Assembly (NCBI GenBank): GCA_017625255.1
Contig: JAGALK010000008.1
Location: forward strand, 1-64,000
Source: Lachnospiraceae bacterium
Lineage (GTDB): Bacteria > Bacillota > Clostridia > Lachnospirales > Lachnospiraceae
Reading direction: 5' to 3'
Length of the DNA stretch: 64,000 nt
Within the stretch, counting starts at the first letter, position 1. The number at the start of each line of letters is the position of its first letter. The translations under genes were made by a program, and so were the position numbers. The notes under the pieces are model-generated. The model was not told the origin of the DNA and made no database searches. It saw only the letters and a list, made by a program, of their open reading frames with translations. Shown piece after piece: positions 24,755 to 33,648 of the stretch.

Positions 24755-24782
24755 TTTACCTTTTCTTAGCAGATGCCGATAT
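24755..24782 (+). promoter_or_regulatory. Sigma-D (flagellar/chemotaxis type) promoter candidate
   Basis: The plus strand has GCCGATAT at 24775-24782, an exact match to the -10 of the Bacillus sigma-D consensus. A weaker TTTA-type -35 is at 24755-24758 with a 16-bp spacer. The start codon of the next gene is 57 bp downstream. The -10 match is direct; sigma-D control is inference. Confidence 0.5.
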
Positions 24783-24839
24783 AAATATTGAAGAGCAAAT
24801 GTAAGGATACAAATTATTATGCCAAGGAGGGTCAATATT

Positions 24840-25463
24840 ATGAGTATTAGTCCAATTAGTAGTGTTTCTGCGGTTCAGACGACAAATGCAGCTGCTCAGA
24901 CAACCGAAAAAGCTGCCGAAGCAAAGGCTTCCCAGAAGGATAATCAGGAAACTTCCGGTGTCGTTTATGAGAAAAATTCATCAAAAGAGAACACCAATTA
25001 TGTAAAGAAAAACTCTGCTATTGTCAAACAGCTGCAGGCTGATGCCGAAGCAAGAACAGCCCAGCTTAGAAGCATTGTAGAAAAAATGATGACACAGCAG
25101 GGTGCCACAATCGGAAAAGCCGATGACGACATGTGGAAATTCTTAGCCAGCGGTGATTACACTGTAACACCAGAGGTAAAAGCACAGGCGCAGGCTGATA
25201 TTGCAGAGGATGGTTACTGGGGTGTTGAACAGACCTCTGAGCGTATTTTAGATTTCGCTATTGCTTTAAGTGATAATGATCCCGAAAAAGCGGATGAAAT
25301 GCTGGAAGCTTTTAAGAAAGGTTTTGAAGAAGCTACTAAATCTTGGGGCGATGAGCTTCCTGAGATTTCTAAAAAAACCTATGATGCAGTTCTTGAAAAA
25401 TTTGAAAACTGGAAAAATGGTGATAAAACCACTGAAAAATCCGTAGCTACAGAAACTGAATAG
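24840..25463 (+). CDS. Uncharacterised Ala/Glu/Lys-rich helical protein, possibly motility-associated
   Basis: A 207-residue protein with no signal peptide or membrane segment. A Ser/Thr/Ala-rich N-terminus (SISPISSVSAVQTTNAAAQT) is followed by a predicted helical body with AEARTAQLRSIVEKMM and the ordered region DIAEDGYWGVEQTSERILDF, ending in TYDAVLEKFENWKNG. The body vaguely recalls DUF5610-like proteins found with flagellar genes elsewhere, but I cannot confirm this. The start at 24840 follows AAGGAGG. It is a lone plus-strand gene with its own promoter candidate and terminator. Confidence 0.8.
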   Translation: MSISPISSVSAVQTTNAAAQTTEKAAEAKASQKDNQETSGVVYEKNSSKENTNYVKKNSAIVKQLQADAEARTAQLRSIVEKMMTQQGATIGKADDDMWKFLASGDYTVTPEVKAQAQADIAEDGYWGVEQTSERILDFAIALSDNDPEKADEMLEAFKKGFEEATKSWGDELPEISKKTYDAVLEKFENWKNGDKTTEKSVATETE

Positions 25464-25485
25464 AATTTTATTATGAATTTTAAAG

Positions 25486-25512
25486 CAGGGAGAATGCGAT
25501 GCATTCTCCCTG
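25486..25512. terminator. Bidirectional terminator between convergent genes
   Basis: A perfect 12-bp stem CAGGGAGAATGC / GCATTCTCCCTG with a 3-nt loop, between the plus-strand gene ending at 25463 and the minus-strand alarmone synthetase ending at 25521. The T tract after it is short on the plus side. Confidence 0.8.
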
Positions 25513-25520
25513 TTCTTGGT

Positions 25521-26189
25521 CTAGCTATTAAAATTCATCTGTTTTTCCTGCTCTTCTTTTGCCTTGATAATGGCTTCATTTAAACTGAGCATCTTATCGT
25601 CTAGCATAGATACAATTTCGGAACATTCCTTTAAATCCTCACTAATGTATCCCGGTGCATTTCCTTCAAATTTGTAATAAATCTTGTGCTCTAAGCTTGC
25701 CCAAAAATCCATTGCCATGGTACGAATTTGTATCTCTACCTTGGTATCCACAACTCTGTCGGATAAGAAAATCGGAACTGTAATCAGCATATGATAGCTT
25801 TTGTAGCCGCTTTCCTTTGGATGCTTGATATAATCCTTAACAGAAACCACTGTCAAATCATTTTGTTTTCCTATCATTTCTGCCATCCGATAAATATCTG
25901 ATGTAAAAGAACATACAATACGAATTCCGGCAATATCATTTATGTATTTTTCCATATTGGCGATACTGCTTTCATAACCGTTTCTCTTGAGCTTTTTGAC
26001 AATACTCTGCGGTGATTTAATCCTTGACTTAATATATTCGATAGGATTGTACTGATGCACATGCTGAAATTCATCATTTAAAATTTCCAGCTTGGTTCCT
26101 ACTTCCTTTAATGCACTGTTATATATAAACATTAGTGTTTTCCAGCTATCTGCATCGTCTCCAATATTACTATGACTAAGCTGATTCAT
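25521..26189 (-). CDS. Small alarmone synthetase (GTP pyrophosphokinase family)
   Basis: A 222-residue RelA/SpoT-type synthetase domain without hydrolase, TGS or ACT domains, as in RelP/RelQ-like enzymes that make (p)ppGpp. Recognisable parts are RIKSPQSIVKKLKRNGY, the catalytic region IAGIRIVCSFTSDIYRMAEM, KESGYKSYHMLI and the motif VEIQIRTMAMDFWASLEHK. A full-length Rel with hydrolase domains is at 55749-58052, so the cell has at least two alarmone enzymes. The start follows GGAGG. Confidence 0.92.
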   Translation of the reverse strand: MNQLSHSNIGDDADSWKTLMFIYNSALKEVGTKLEILNDEFQHVHQYNPIEYIKSRIKSPQSIVKKLKRNGYESSIANMEKYINDIAGIRIVCSFTSDIYRMAEMIGKQNDLTVVSVKDYIKHPKESGYKSYHMLITVPIFLSDRVVDTKVEIQIRTMAMDFWASLEHKIYYKFEGNAPGYISEDLKECSEIVSMLDDKMLSLNEAIIKAKEEQEKQMNFNS

Positions 26190-26313
26190 TTAAAAACCTC
26201 CATTTTTCCCCAAATTACTGCTTTTATATAAGCAGTATAGCACTTTTTCTTTCCCTTGTGGGAATATTTCCTGTGATTTCATAAATTCTTAACAGAATTT
26301 ATGTTTTTATAAG

Positions 26314-26580
26314 TTAATCCTCTTCAATTATATGAATTTCTAAATAATCAAAATTGATACTTTCTACAAAATTATCCTGTGTAAATCTGGTCTTTGCCAC
26401 CCGTTTAAATTCTTCAATATTGCTGTCTAACCAGATTGGTTTTCCTAAATCAAAGCTGTAACACACCTCTTCTAATGCCTGAAACACCTTATGTGTTCTG
26501 GTATCTTCCTTATCATTTTCTACTGTCATATCTTGCAATAAATGATTATCCTTAATTTCTTTTGCCCATAATCGAAACAT
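26314..26580 (-). CDS. Conserved-looking small protein, unknown function
   Basis: An 88-residue, acidic, soluble protein (begins MFRLWAKEIKDNHLLQDM; ends DYLEIHIIEED). An AGAGGT site precedes the ATG, 3 nt after the stop of the rRNA methylase gene, which implies co-expression. I see no catalytic motif. Nothing further can be said. Confidence 0.72.
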   Translation of the reverse strand: MFRLWAKEIKDNHLLQDMTVENDKEDTRTHKVFQALEEVCYSFDLGKPIWLDSNIEEFKRVAKTRFTQDNFVESINFDYLEIHIIEED

Positions 26581-26583
26581 AAT

Positions 26584-27360
26584 TTAACCTCTTCTCTGTC
26601 GATTTACTTCATACATCAATATAGTTGCTGCAATTGCGGCATTTAATGACTCCACATTTCCTTCCATTGGAATCTTAATATAATCATCAGCTAAGTCTGC
26701 CACTTCATCACTTAAGCCATTTCCTTCATTTCCAATGAGAAAGCCACTTGCATTTCTATAATCCCAGGCATCATACATCTGCTTTCCTTTTAAGTGTGCT
26801 GCATATATTTTGATACCCTGTTCTTTCATCCTGCAAATAAACGATGTAAAATCTTCGGCAACAATAAACGGCACACGATAGATACTTCCCATAGTAGACC
26901 GAATGGTTTTCGGATTGTACAAATCTACCGTCGTCTTATTGACAATCACTGCTGTAATACCCGCCCCTTCTCCTGTACGAAGCATGGTACCTAAATTTCC
27001 CGGGTCCTGAATACTTTCTAACAAAAGGTAACTGCCATTTTTCTGCGCTAAAACTTGTTGTTCATCCCATTTTGGCATGGAAACAACGGTGAGTATTCCC
27101 TGTGGCGTCTGCGTATCACAAACCGCCTTAAAAACAGAGTCAGAAAGAATTTCAAACTCTGATTCTGGCAAACCTATATTTTTTTCTTCTTTTGTAAAAT
27201 AACTTTCAGATACATAAACTTTTTGTATCCATTCTTTTGGTGCTTCTTCAAACATTTTTCTGCCTTCAGCAATAAAAACGCCCTGTTCTCTTCTTGCTTT
27301 TGCCTTTTTATTTAATAAAATCAGGTTTTTCACCTGTGGATTTGCTGTACTTGTAATCAT
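26584..27360 (-). CDS. TrmH/SpoU family RNA 2'-O-methyltransferase
   Basis: A 258-residue SPOUT methylase. The N-terminal substrate-binding domain begins ITSTANPQVKNLILLNKKAK and contains VFIAEGRKMFEEA. The catalytic knot contains LLESIQDPGNLGTMLRTGEG, IGNEGNGLSDEV and IPMEGNVESLNAAIAATIL, the three SpoU motifs. It probably methylates 23S rRNA or tRNA. The exact target cannot be told from sequence. ATG at 27360 follows GGAGG. It is co-directional with the 88-residue gene. Confidence 0.92.
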   Translation of the reverse strand: MITSTANPQVKNLILLNKKAKARREQGVFIAEGRKMFEEAPKEWIQKVYVSESYFTKEEKNIGLPESEFEILSDSVFKAVCDTQTPQGILTVVSMPKWDEQQVLAQKNGSYLLLESIQDPGNLGTMLRTGEGAGITAVIVNKTTVDLYNPKTIRSTMGSIYRVPFIVAEDFTSFICRMKEQGIKIYAAHLKGKQMYDAWDYRNASGFLIGNEGNGLSDEVADLADDYIKIPMEGNVESLNAAIAATILMYEVNRQRRG

Positions 27361-27449
27361 ACTGATTCCTCCAGTAATGCATTTTTTATTTATTCTCAAA
27401 CGATTTTATTATAGCAATAAGAATATGTTTTGAAAACAGTTCCTGCACA

Positions 27450-27487
27450 AAAAAATCTCCCACAGGATATTTCTATCCTGTGAGAGA
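27450..27487 (-). terminator. Terminator after the GH43 gene
   Basis: On the minus strand the stem TCTCTCACAGGATA pairs with TATCCTGTGGGAGA around a short loop, followed by TTTTTTTG. It lies 15 bp past the stop of the large GH43 gene. Confidence 0.88.
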
Positions 27488-27501
27488 CATTTTAAGACCT
27501 G

Positions 27502-30500
27502 CTATTTCTTTACAATAACAGTAATTTTCTTACAAACACCATTCTGTGCATATGCATAAATGGTACATTTACCTTTTTTCTTCGCAGTAATTACACCGTT
27601 CTTATTTACATTAGCAACCTTTGGATTACTGGATTCAAAAGCAACTCTACAGTGTACTTTCTTCTTACCGCCTTTTACCTTTTCGGTAATTGTTAATTTG
27701 AATTTCTTACCTTTTTTAGCAAGTGTAACCTTGGATTTATTTGCCTTTAAGGTTTTCACATTTCCGTATTTGCCGCCAGATGTAATAGAATGTACTGTCT
27801 TAGATGTAGAAAGTATTTCTGTTTTTCCATCTACCATCTTGTAAGCCTGAACCATATATTTATAACCGGTTCCCTTCTTTAATCCTGTATGGGTATAAGA
27901 AGTTGTGCTATTATTTTCAATTATGGTTAATACTTCAAATGCGTATTTTTTCTTGCCTGCATTGCAAAGATTTCCAAATACAACATAACCGTCAGCATCC
28001 TTTACTTTAGACCACTGAATCTTGTTGGATTTCTTAGTAGTCTTAGTAACTTTTGCTGCTAAAGCAGCATACTCAGAGTTTTTAGACTCTTCTGCTGTTC
28101 CACTTGGAAGACCAGGGTTATTCACCATAATGCTTTCTTTTGTTGGAGCAGTTGGAACAGTTGGAGCAGGAGTTACAGGTGTATTCGGTGTATCCGGTGT
28201 ACTTGGTGTATCCGGTGTGTTTGGCTTATTCTGATTTTCTACCATTGCTTTATAAGCTGCTTCTGCTGCTGTCAATACATCATAATTTGTTACTAATGCT
28301 TTCTGTTCTTCTGTTAAAGCATCGTATTCTGCTCTTGCTATATCAATATTTTTCTTGCTTTCTAATGTTACAGTTCCAATCGCATTAATCTTATGAATAA
28401 CAACATCTGCTGCCACCTGATTCTGTTCTTCTTTATCTGCATCTGTAATCTGCTGTGCACTTACACCTTCCATGGTAGGTACTAATGGATTCATATAACC
28501 TGTCTCTTCATCAAATGTAACCTCGTCGATACAGGTTTCACGATGATAACCAAGTCCATCTGTATAAATACCAAGTGGTGTGTAGAAACGATGGTATGCA
28601 ATGTAGCACTTATCTGTTTCCGGCATATATAAAACGGACTGATGAGCAGTTCCTAGCATATTACCGGCTTCATTCTTCTGTAACAATGTATATTTGTAAT
28701 CTACATTTAAGTTTTTAGCATCAACGGCTAATGCCTCTGCTAATGATTCATAGCCTTCAATAACACCATAGTTTACATGATAATTTGGACTTCCTGTATC
28801 GTCACAGGACCATGTAAAGTGATAAATTCCATCTCTCTTTGTAACCACCGGTGACTCACGGAAATCTGTCATACCTGTAATCTTGTGGATTGTATCTGTT
28901 TTTACACTGAGCATATCCTCACTTAATTCAGCTACGCAAGTACCGTTTCCACCATTTCCAAGGAAGAGATAAGATGTACCGTCATCATCTGTAAAGATGG
29001 ATGGGTCAATTACCTGTCCGCTAAAGCCAATGCCTGCATTTTGTACCATCTTAGGGTAAATAATTGGCGCTTCATTTGCAATAAATGGACCTGCCGGATT
29101 TTCTGACCATGCTACACCAATAGCTTTTCCACTTCCGTACTGAGAATTATATTCACTCTTAATATTTCCACAGTAGTAGAAGTAATATAAATCGTTCTTC
29201 TTTTCAATTGTCGGTGCCCAACCATTGCCGTCTGACCATTCAGATGCTGCAATTTCAACACCTTTTTCATTAAGACCAGGAGCATCATTCTTAACATCAA
29301 CGATAACACCTTCGTCTACCCAATTATACATATCCTCTGAGGACCATGCATGGAATACATATCCACCCCAGCCGGCAAAACCATCTGTTGTAGGATAAAT
29401 CCAGTATTTTCCATCAAAGTAATCAATATCAGGATCTGCATACTGTCCCGGAAGTACAGGGTTTGCTGCGATTTCTGGTTTCTTAATGGTATATGTTTCT
29501 GTTCTGTCTGCAAGTTTTACTTCAAGTGCTGCATCTGTTCTTAAATCTAATTTGCTGCCATTTACAAATGGCTGTCCGTTTATTGTAGCGGTTACATCGC
29601 CTGTTACAAAATCTAAAGTAACCTCTACTGCCTTACGATCCGCAGTTTTACGGATATAAGATGTGATTTCATTTGTTTCTTTATCAATGCTGGATGTGAT
29701 AGCTGTATGGTCATCTGTTCCCATTGTATTTGCCGGATCTGCCGGTACTGTACCGATTGTCACATTCTTTAATAAGTTTACAGAATCTAATACATCACTT
29801 AAAATTTCTTCATCACTTAACGCACGATCATAAATCTGTACATTATCAAAGCTTCCGTTGAAATAAACATCTCCTGAGTAGAAAGATTTTCCAAGGTAGC
29901 CTAATAAGTCTGTACCTAAGGAAGATGTAGTAATACCTGTATTCGTATTTTCATCCACTAAGCTTCCATCAATATAGAGTTTCATATTTGTGTTATTGAA
30001 TACAATAACAATCTTCTGCCATTTTCCTGTAGTCACACCGGTTCCTGTCACTTCCTGCTCACTATTCCATGATGTAGTTGTAAGTGCATTACGAACTGCT
30101 GTGCCACGAACACGCATAAAGTTATAATATGTACTGTCTTTACCGTAAGTAAATGTAAAGAAGTTTCCGCTTCCCATATTGGATTTTACATCCATGGAAA
30201 TTGTCATAGTATTTCTGTTGTCAAAGAATCCCTGTGGGAATTCAGCATATGTACCGGAAGTACCATCTAATACTAAAACATTGCTTTCACGCTCCTCATC
30301 ATATGCCACTGTCGCATTGCCATATAATGTCGCATTGTCAGCTGTTTCATCACCTTTTCCTGTATCAACTACTGTATTATCTGTCACTTCTGCCTCAAAA
30401 TCATATTCTAAGACAGAATCTGTTGTACCCGGTGTAGGTGTAGGATCCGGTATTGTTGTTGTGCTTCCATATGCTTCTAATAAAGCTGCTTCTTCTGTTG

Positions 30501-32790
30501 CAGAAAGACGCATTACAGAACCATGACGGAATCTGCCATCCGGGAAGCTTACAGAAGCTGATGTAAACTGGCCACTTGCTAAATCGTCTGTTGTAAATGC
30601 AATGTATCCGCCATTGTCACCCATTGCACACCATTTGCCATCCGGTAACTTAAATACAGTATAACCTTCAGATCTGGTAAATCCTGCTGCGGAACTTCCG
30701 CTTCTGGTTACGATTCTCTTCCAAGAGCCATTTGGCTTACTTTCTTCTTCGCTTACTCTTACATCTAATACATCTTCTGTATCTAATGTATCACTGACAT
30801 CAATAATTGTGTTCCAGTCAGAAGTAGAGAAACGATAGAATTTTCCATCATCTTCTACGATTGTACTGTCGATAATATTTACTTCTGTACTTGTAGCAGG
30901 GTCTTCGCTTAACCATACTTTAGATTCTGAGAAAGAATTAAAATCTCTGGTGCGGCATACATATACACGAAGTGCATTGTCATTTGTACCTGCTTTAGAA
31001 TTATCACGGATTGACCAGTAAACTACATAATCTCCATTTACCTCATCATAGTATGCTTCCGGAGCCCATACACAACCTGCTGTATCAAAACCTGCATATA
31101 CAATTCTCGGTTCACTCCAGTTTACCAGGTCGTTGGATTCCCATACTACAATATTCTGGCTTGCACTTAACTGATTCCAACCGCTTCCGCCTGCTCCGCC
31201 GCCTTCTGCATGAAGATCTGTACCGATTAACCAGTATTTATCTCCATCTACAGAACGGATTAAGTGTGGATCACGAACACCAAGATCACTGTCTTTTGCA
31301 TCATTTACAAGAACCGGCTGTGCTGCGCCATTTACTTTATTTAACTTATTCCATGTCAAACCATCTTCACTATAACCAAAGAAGATTTTTTCATATCCAC
31401 CGGACGCATCAAAATGTGGCCAGAAATAACCTGCTGTATAGTCTGTATCTAAATCAGCAGTTTTTGGTGCTACCGTAACCTCAAATTTCTTCTCTGCTGT
31501 CTTTTCGCTATCGTCTGCTCCAAGTGTTGTTACAGTTGCTGTTAATGTCACTTTTACAGCCTCTGCTCCAGCTTCCGGTCTGGTAACAATACCACCACCA
31601 TACATAGAATCCACTGCATCTTCAGTATCTGTAATTACTGCCGGATTAGAGGATGTCCAATCTACCGCATCCCCATTTCTTGTTTCTTTAACTAAACCGA
31701 TATCGTTACGAATATCATCAGGACTTGCGATTACAAGTTCCGCAAGACTTTCTTCGAATTGCTGTTCTACGGTTTTTAATCCCTTATATGCAGTTTCCAT
31801 AGCAGCTTTAGCACTTCTTACCGCATCCCTTGCTGCTGTCTCATCCGCATATACATCTTCTGCTGCTTTTACAGCGGATAATACTTCATTCCATGAATTT
31901 TTCGTATAGATCCCCTTATCCGCAGCTTCAAGCGTTGCATTCATTTCATCAATGGCACTCTTTAAGGCATTCTTTGCAGCTTCATTTAAAGCTTCTTCAG
32001 ATGTATTTGCAATTGCTTCTAAGGATTCCTGAAATTCTGCATACTGCGCTGCAATTTCATCCTCAGATAAAATACCGTCATATACTTTGTAATTGTCTAA
32101 AAGACCACTATAAAACTCTCCGGAACCCCAGTTTGCTTTACCAATCTGGAAAACTCCGCCTTCTTCTAAAATATCACTTAACTTATATGTACTATCTGAT
32201 TCACTCTTTTTCTCTCCATTTACATATAACTTGGTATTGGTTTCAGATACTACAAGATCAATATGTGTCCATTCTGTAGAAACAGGGCCTGTAAGATTAT
32301 TTCCAGGTCTGCCATCTTCATTATCATAACGCTCAACTGTAATTGAACCGTCTTTAAATAACATACCCAAATAATGCTCTTTAGGATAGGTCTGTGCACT
32401 TGCATTTGGTGCTGCAAAAAGAGGCCAGCTAGCTGCTTTTGATGCTACTTTAGAATCAAAAGAAATTGTAATCTCTTCTTTTTCTGCTAATAATGGTGTT
32501 CCATCTGCTTTCGTAACATCCAGAAATGCATTTGTACCATTTAAATACAATGCACTGTCTAATTCATTATTATAAACTGCCTTCTCCTGTAGGCTGTATC
32601 CGCCTTTTGCTGCTGCTTTTGCAGTCTCAGTTACGAATACATCATCCACTGCTTCTGTATTGAAATCTAAATTCAAAAGAAGTGGAGCTGTTGTTTCAGC
32701 TGCTTTTACATCCACGGATGGAATACTTGTCAAAGCAACTGCTGCAGACATTGACAATGCCAATAATCTGCTCATGGTTTTTTTCCTCAT
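27502..32790 (-). CDS. Secreted multidomain double GH43-family glycosidase with LamG, FN3 and Ig-like domains
   Basis: A 1762-residue exported enzyme for plant or host glycans, probably arabinose-containing. A signal peptide (about 1-31, ending VDVKA) is followed by a concanavalin/LamG-like domain (35-245), a FIVAR-like helical region (260-345), an Ig-like segment (345-445) and a first GH43-type five-blade propeller (450-780; FWPHFDASGG, GVRDPHLIRS). A second LamG (790-995), a linker domain and a second GH43 (1110-1430; GQYADPDIDYFDGKYWIYP) come next, then a Pro-Thr repeat linker (about 1517-1550), an FN3-like domain (1590-1680) and a C-terminal Big_2-type domain. No sortase motif is present. 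It lies downstream of a sensor kinase/AraC regulator and a solute-binding lipoprotein. Confidence 0.9.
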   Translation of the reverse strand: MRKKTMSRLLALSMSAAVALTSIPSVDVKAAETTAPLLLNLDFNTEAVDDVFVTETAKAAAKGGYSLQEKAVYNNELDSALYLNGTNAFLDVTKADGTPLLAEKEEITISFDSKVASKAASWPLFAAPNASAQTYPKEHYLGMLFKDGSITVERYDNEDGRPGNNLTGPVSTEWTHIDLVVSETNTKLYVNGEKKSESDSTYKLSDILEEGGVFQIGKANWGSGEFYSGLLDNYKVYDGILSEDEIAAQYAEFQESLEAIANTSEEALNEAAKNALKSAIDEMNATLEAADKGIYTKNSWNEVLSAVKAAEDVYADETAARDAVRSAKAAMETAYKGLKTVEQQFEESLAELVIASPDDIRNDIGLVKETRNGDAVDWTSSNPAVITDTEDAVDSMYGGGIVTRPEAGAEAVKVTLTATVTTLGADDSEKTAEKKFEVTVAPKTADLDTDYTAGYFWPHFDASGGYEKIFFGYSEDGLTWNKLNKVNGAAQPVLVNDAKDSDLGVRDPHLIRSVDGDKYWLIGTDLHAEGGGAGGSGWNQLSASQNIVVWESNDLVNWSEPRIVYAGFDTAGCVWAPEAYYDEVNGDYVVYWSIRDNSKAGTNDNALRVYVCRTRDFNSFSESKVWLSEDPATSTEVNIIDSTIVEDDGKFYRFSTSDWNTIIDVSDTLDTEDVLDVRVSEEESKPNGSWKRIVTRSGSSAAGFTRSEGYTVFKLPDGKWCAMGDNGGYIAFTTDDLASGQFTSASVSFPDGRFRHGSVMRLSATEEAALLEAYGSTTTIPDPTPTPGTTDSVLEYDFEAEVTDNTVVDTGKGDETADNATLYGNATVAYDEERESNVLVLDGTSGTYAEFPQGFFDNRNTMTISMDVKSNMGSGNFFTFTYGKDSTYYNFMRVRGTAVRNALTTTSWNSEQEVTGTGVTTGKWQKIVIVFNNTNMKLYIDGSLVDENTNTGITTSSLGTDLLGYLGKSFYSGDVYFNGSFDNVQIYDRALSDEEILSDVLDSVNLLKNVTIGTVPADPANTMGTDDHTAITSSIDKETNEITSYIRKTADRKAVEVTLDFVTGDVTATINGQPFVNGSKLDLRTDAALEVKLADRTETYTIKKPEIAANPVLPGQYADPDIDYFDGKYWIYPTTDGFAGWGGYVFHAWSSEDMYNWVDEGVIVDVKNDAPGLNEKGVEIAASEWSDGNGWAPTIEKKNDLYYFYYCGNIKSEYNSQYGSGKAIGVAWSENPAGPFIANEAPIIYPKMVQNAGIGFSGQVIDPSIFTDDDGTSYLFLGNGGNGTCVAELSEDMLSVKTDTIHKITGMTDFRESPVVTKRDGIYHFTWSCDDTGSPNYHVNYGVIEGYESLAEALAVDAKNLNVDYKYTLLQKNEAGNMLGTAHQSVLYMPETDKCYIAYHRFYTPLGIYTDGLGYHRETCIDEVTFDEETGYMNPLVPTMEGVSAQQITDADKEEQNQVAADVVIHKINAIGTVTLESKKNIDIARAEYDALTEEQKALVTNYDVLTAAEAAYKAMVENQNKPNTPDTPSTPDTPNTPVTPAPTVPTAPTKESIMVNNPGLPSGTAEESKNSEYAALAAKVTKTTKKSNKIQWSKVKDADGYVVFGNLCNAGKKKYAFEVLTIIENNSTTSYTHTGLKKGTGYKYMVQAYKMVDGKTEILSTSKTVHSITSGGKYGNVKTLKANKSKVTLAKKGKKFKLTITEKVKGGKKKVHCRVAFESSNPKVANVNKNGVITAKKKGKCTIYAYAQNGVCKKITVIVKK

Positions 32791-32904
32791 AGTCGGTTCC
32801 TCCCTATTTTCATACTATGTATATCATATCGTTTTTTGTTTTTTGAAAATATGGAATATTTTCGTTATTTTTGTAAAATTTTCTGTTTGCGCAACTTTTA
32901 GTAC

Positions 32905-33648
32905 TTATTTCCCTTTTCTGTATTTGCTTGGCGATATCCCTGTGCTCTTTTTAAAAACTCTGGTAAAATAGAAATAATCATTATACCCTGTCTGTTCAGC
33001 CACCTGCGCAATAGATAAGGATTCGTCTTTTAACAGTTCTTTTGCTTTTTGCATTCGTCTTGCAGTAATATATTCTGAAAATGGCAGTTTTAACTCATTT
33101 TTTATAAGGCTGCTCAAATGACTGATACTAATACCGTATTTTTCCGCTAAATCTGTTAATGTAATATTTTCCGTATATTTATCTTGAATTTCCCCGACAA
33201 TCTGATGAATGATTGTCGGACTGACCTCTTCTTTTGATACACTTTCTCTTATTTCACCCTCAAGATTTTCATCTGTCATAAAATCTTTTTTTATCCGCTC
33301 TAGAACTTTATTTAACTGCTCCTGTTCAATGGGCTTTAGTAAATAATCATATGCCTTTAATTGCAGCGCCTTCTGTGCATATTCAAATTCTGCATAACCG
33401 CTAATTAATACTACTTTTGTATCCAGCTTTTTCTTTTTTATTTCCTCTAGCAGCTCTATTCCATTTAATCCCGGCATACGAATATCTGTAAAAAGTACAT
33501 CCGGTTTTTTCTTTTCTACTTCCTCTAGCGTCGTCACACCATTATTTGCTTCGCCAATCACCTTAAATGGTAAGCCTGATTTTTCAATCAGCTTTTTTAT
33601 TCCAATGGCAATCCACGCTTCATCGTCCGCAATAAATACACTATACCT
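32905..33648 (-). CDS. AraC-type response regulator lacking a recognisable start codon
   Basis: A receiver domain plus C-terminal AraC helix-turn-helix. The acidic pair is in VFIADDEAW, the phosphoacceptor in FTDIRMPGLNG and the lysine in YLLKPIEQ. The DNA-binding part contains LTDLAEKYGISISHLSSLIK and YNDYFYFTRVFKKSTG. The frame opens with AGG TAT AGT GTA, where relatives usually have a Met; there is no ATG, GTG or TTG between the upstream stop and the acidic pair. A GTG at 33561 would delete the pocket. One T-for-G change at 33647 would restore ATG. It follows the kinase gene and probably controls the GH43 gene 114 bp downstream. Confidence 0.8.
   Translation of the reverse strand, partial: RYSVFIADDEAWIAIGIKKLIEKSGLPFKVIGEANNGVTTLEEVEKKKPDVLFTDIRMPGLNGIELLEEIKKKKLDTKVVLISGYAEFEYAQKALQLKAYDYLLKPIEQEQLNKVLERIKKDFMTDENLEGEIRESVSKEEVSPTIIHQIVGEIQDKYTENITLTDLAEKYGISISHLSSLIKNELKLPFSEYITARRMQKAKELLKDESLSIAQVAEQTGYNDYFYFTRVFKKSTGISPSKYRKGK

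Noticed and set aside
28140-28240. Short repeats in the GH43 gene as a CRISPR-like or tandem DNA array
   Set aside because: They encode an in-frame Pro-Thr/Asp linker (NTPDTPSTPDTP) in a real protein. Repeat units are only 6-12 bp, with no spacers.
31011-31478. 155-codon plus-strand frame inside the GH43 gene
   Set aside because: It is antisense to a strongly coding glycosidase region and rich in His/Leu as expected for a shadow frame.
32905-33561. Taking the GTG at 33561 as the response regulator start
   Set aside because: This would remove the acidic pocket ADDE and the first strand and helix of the receiver, which are clearly coded just upstream in the same frame.
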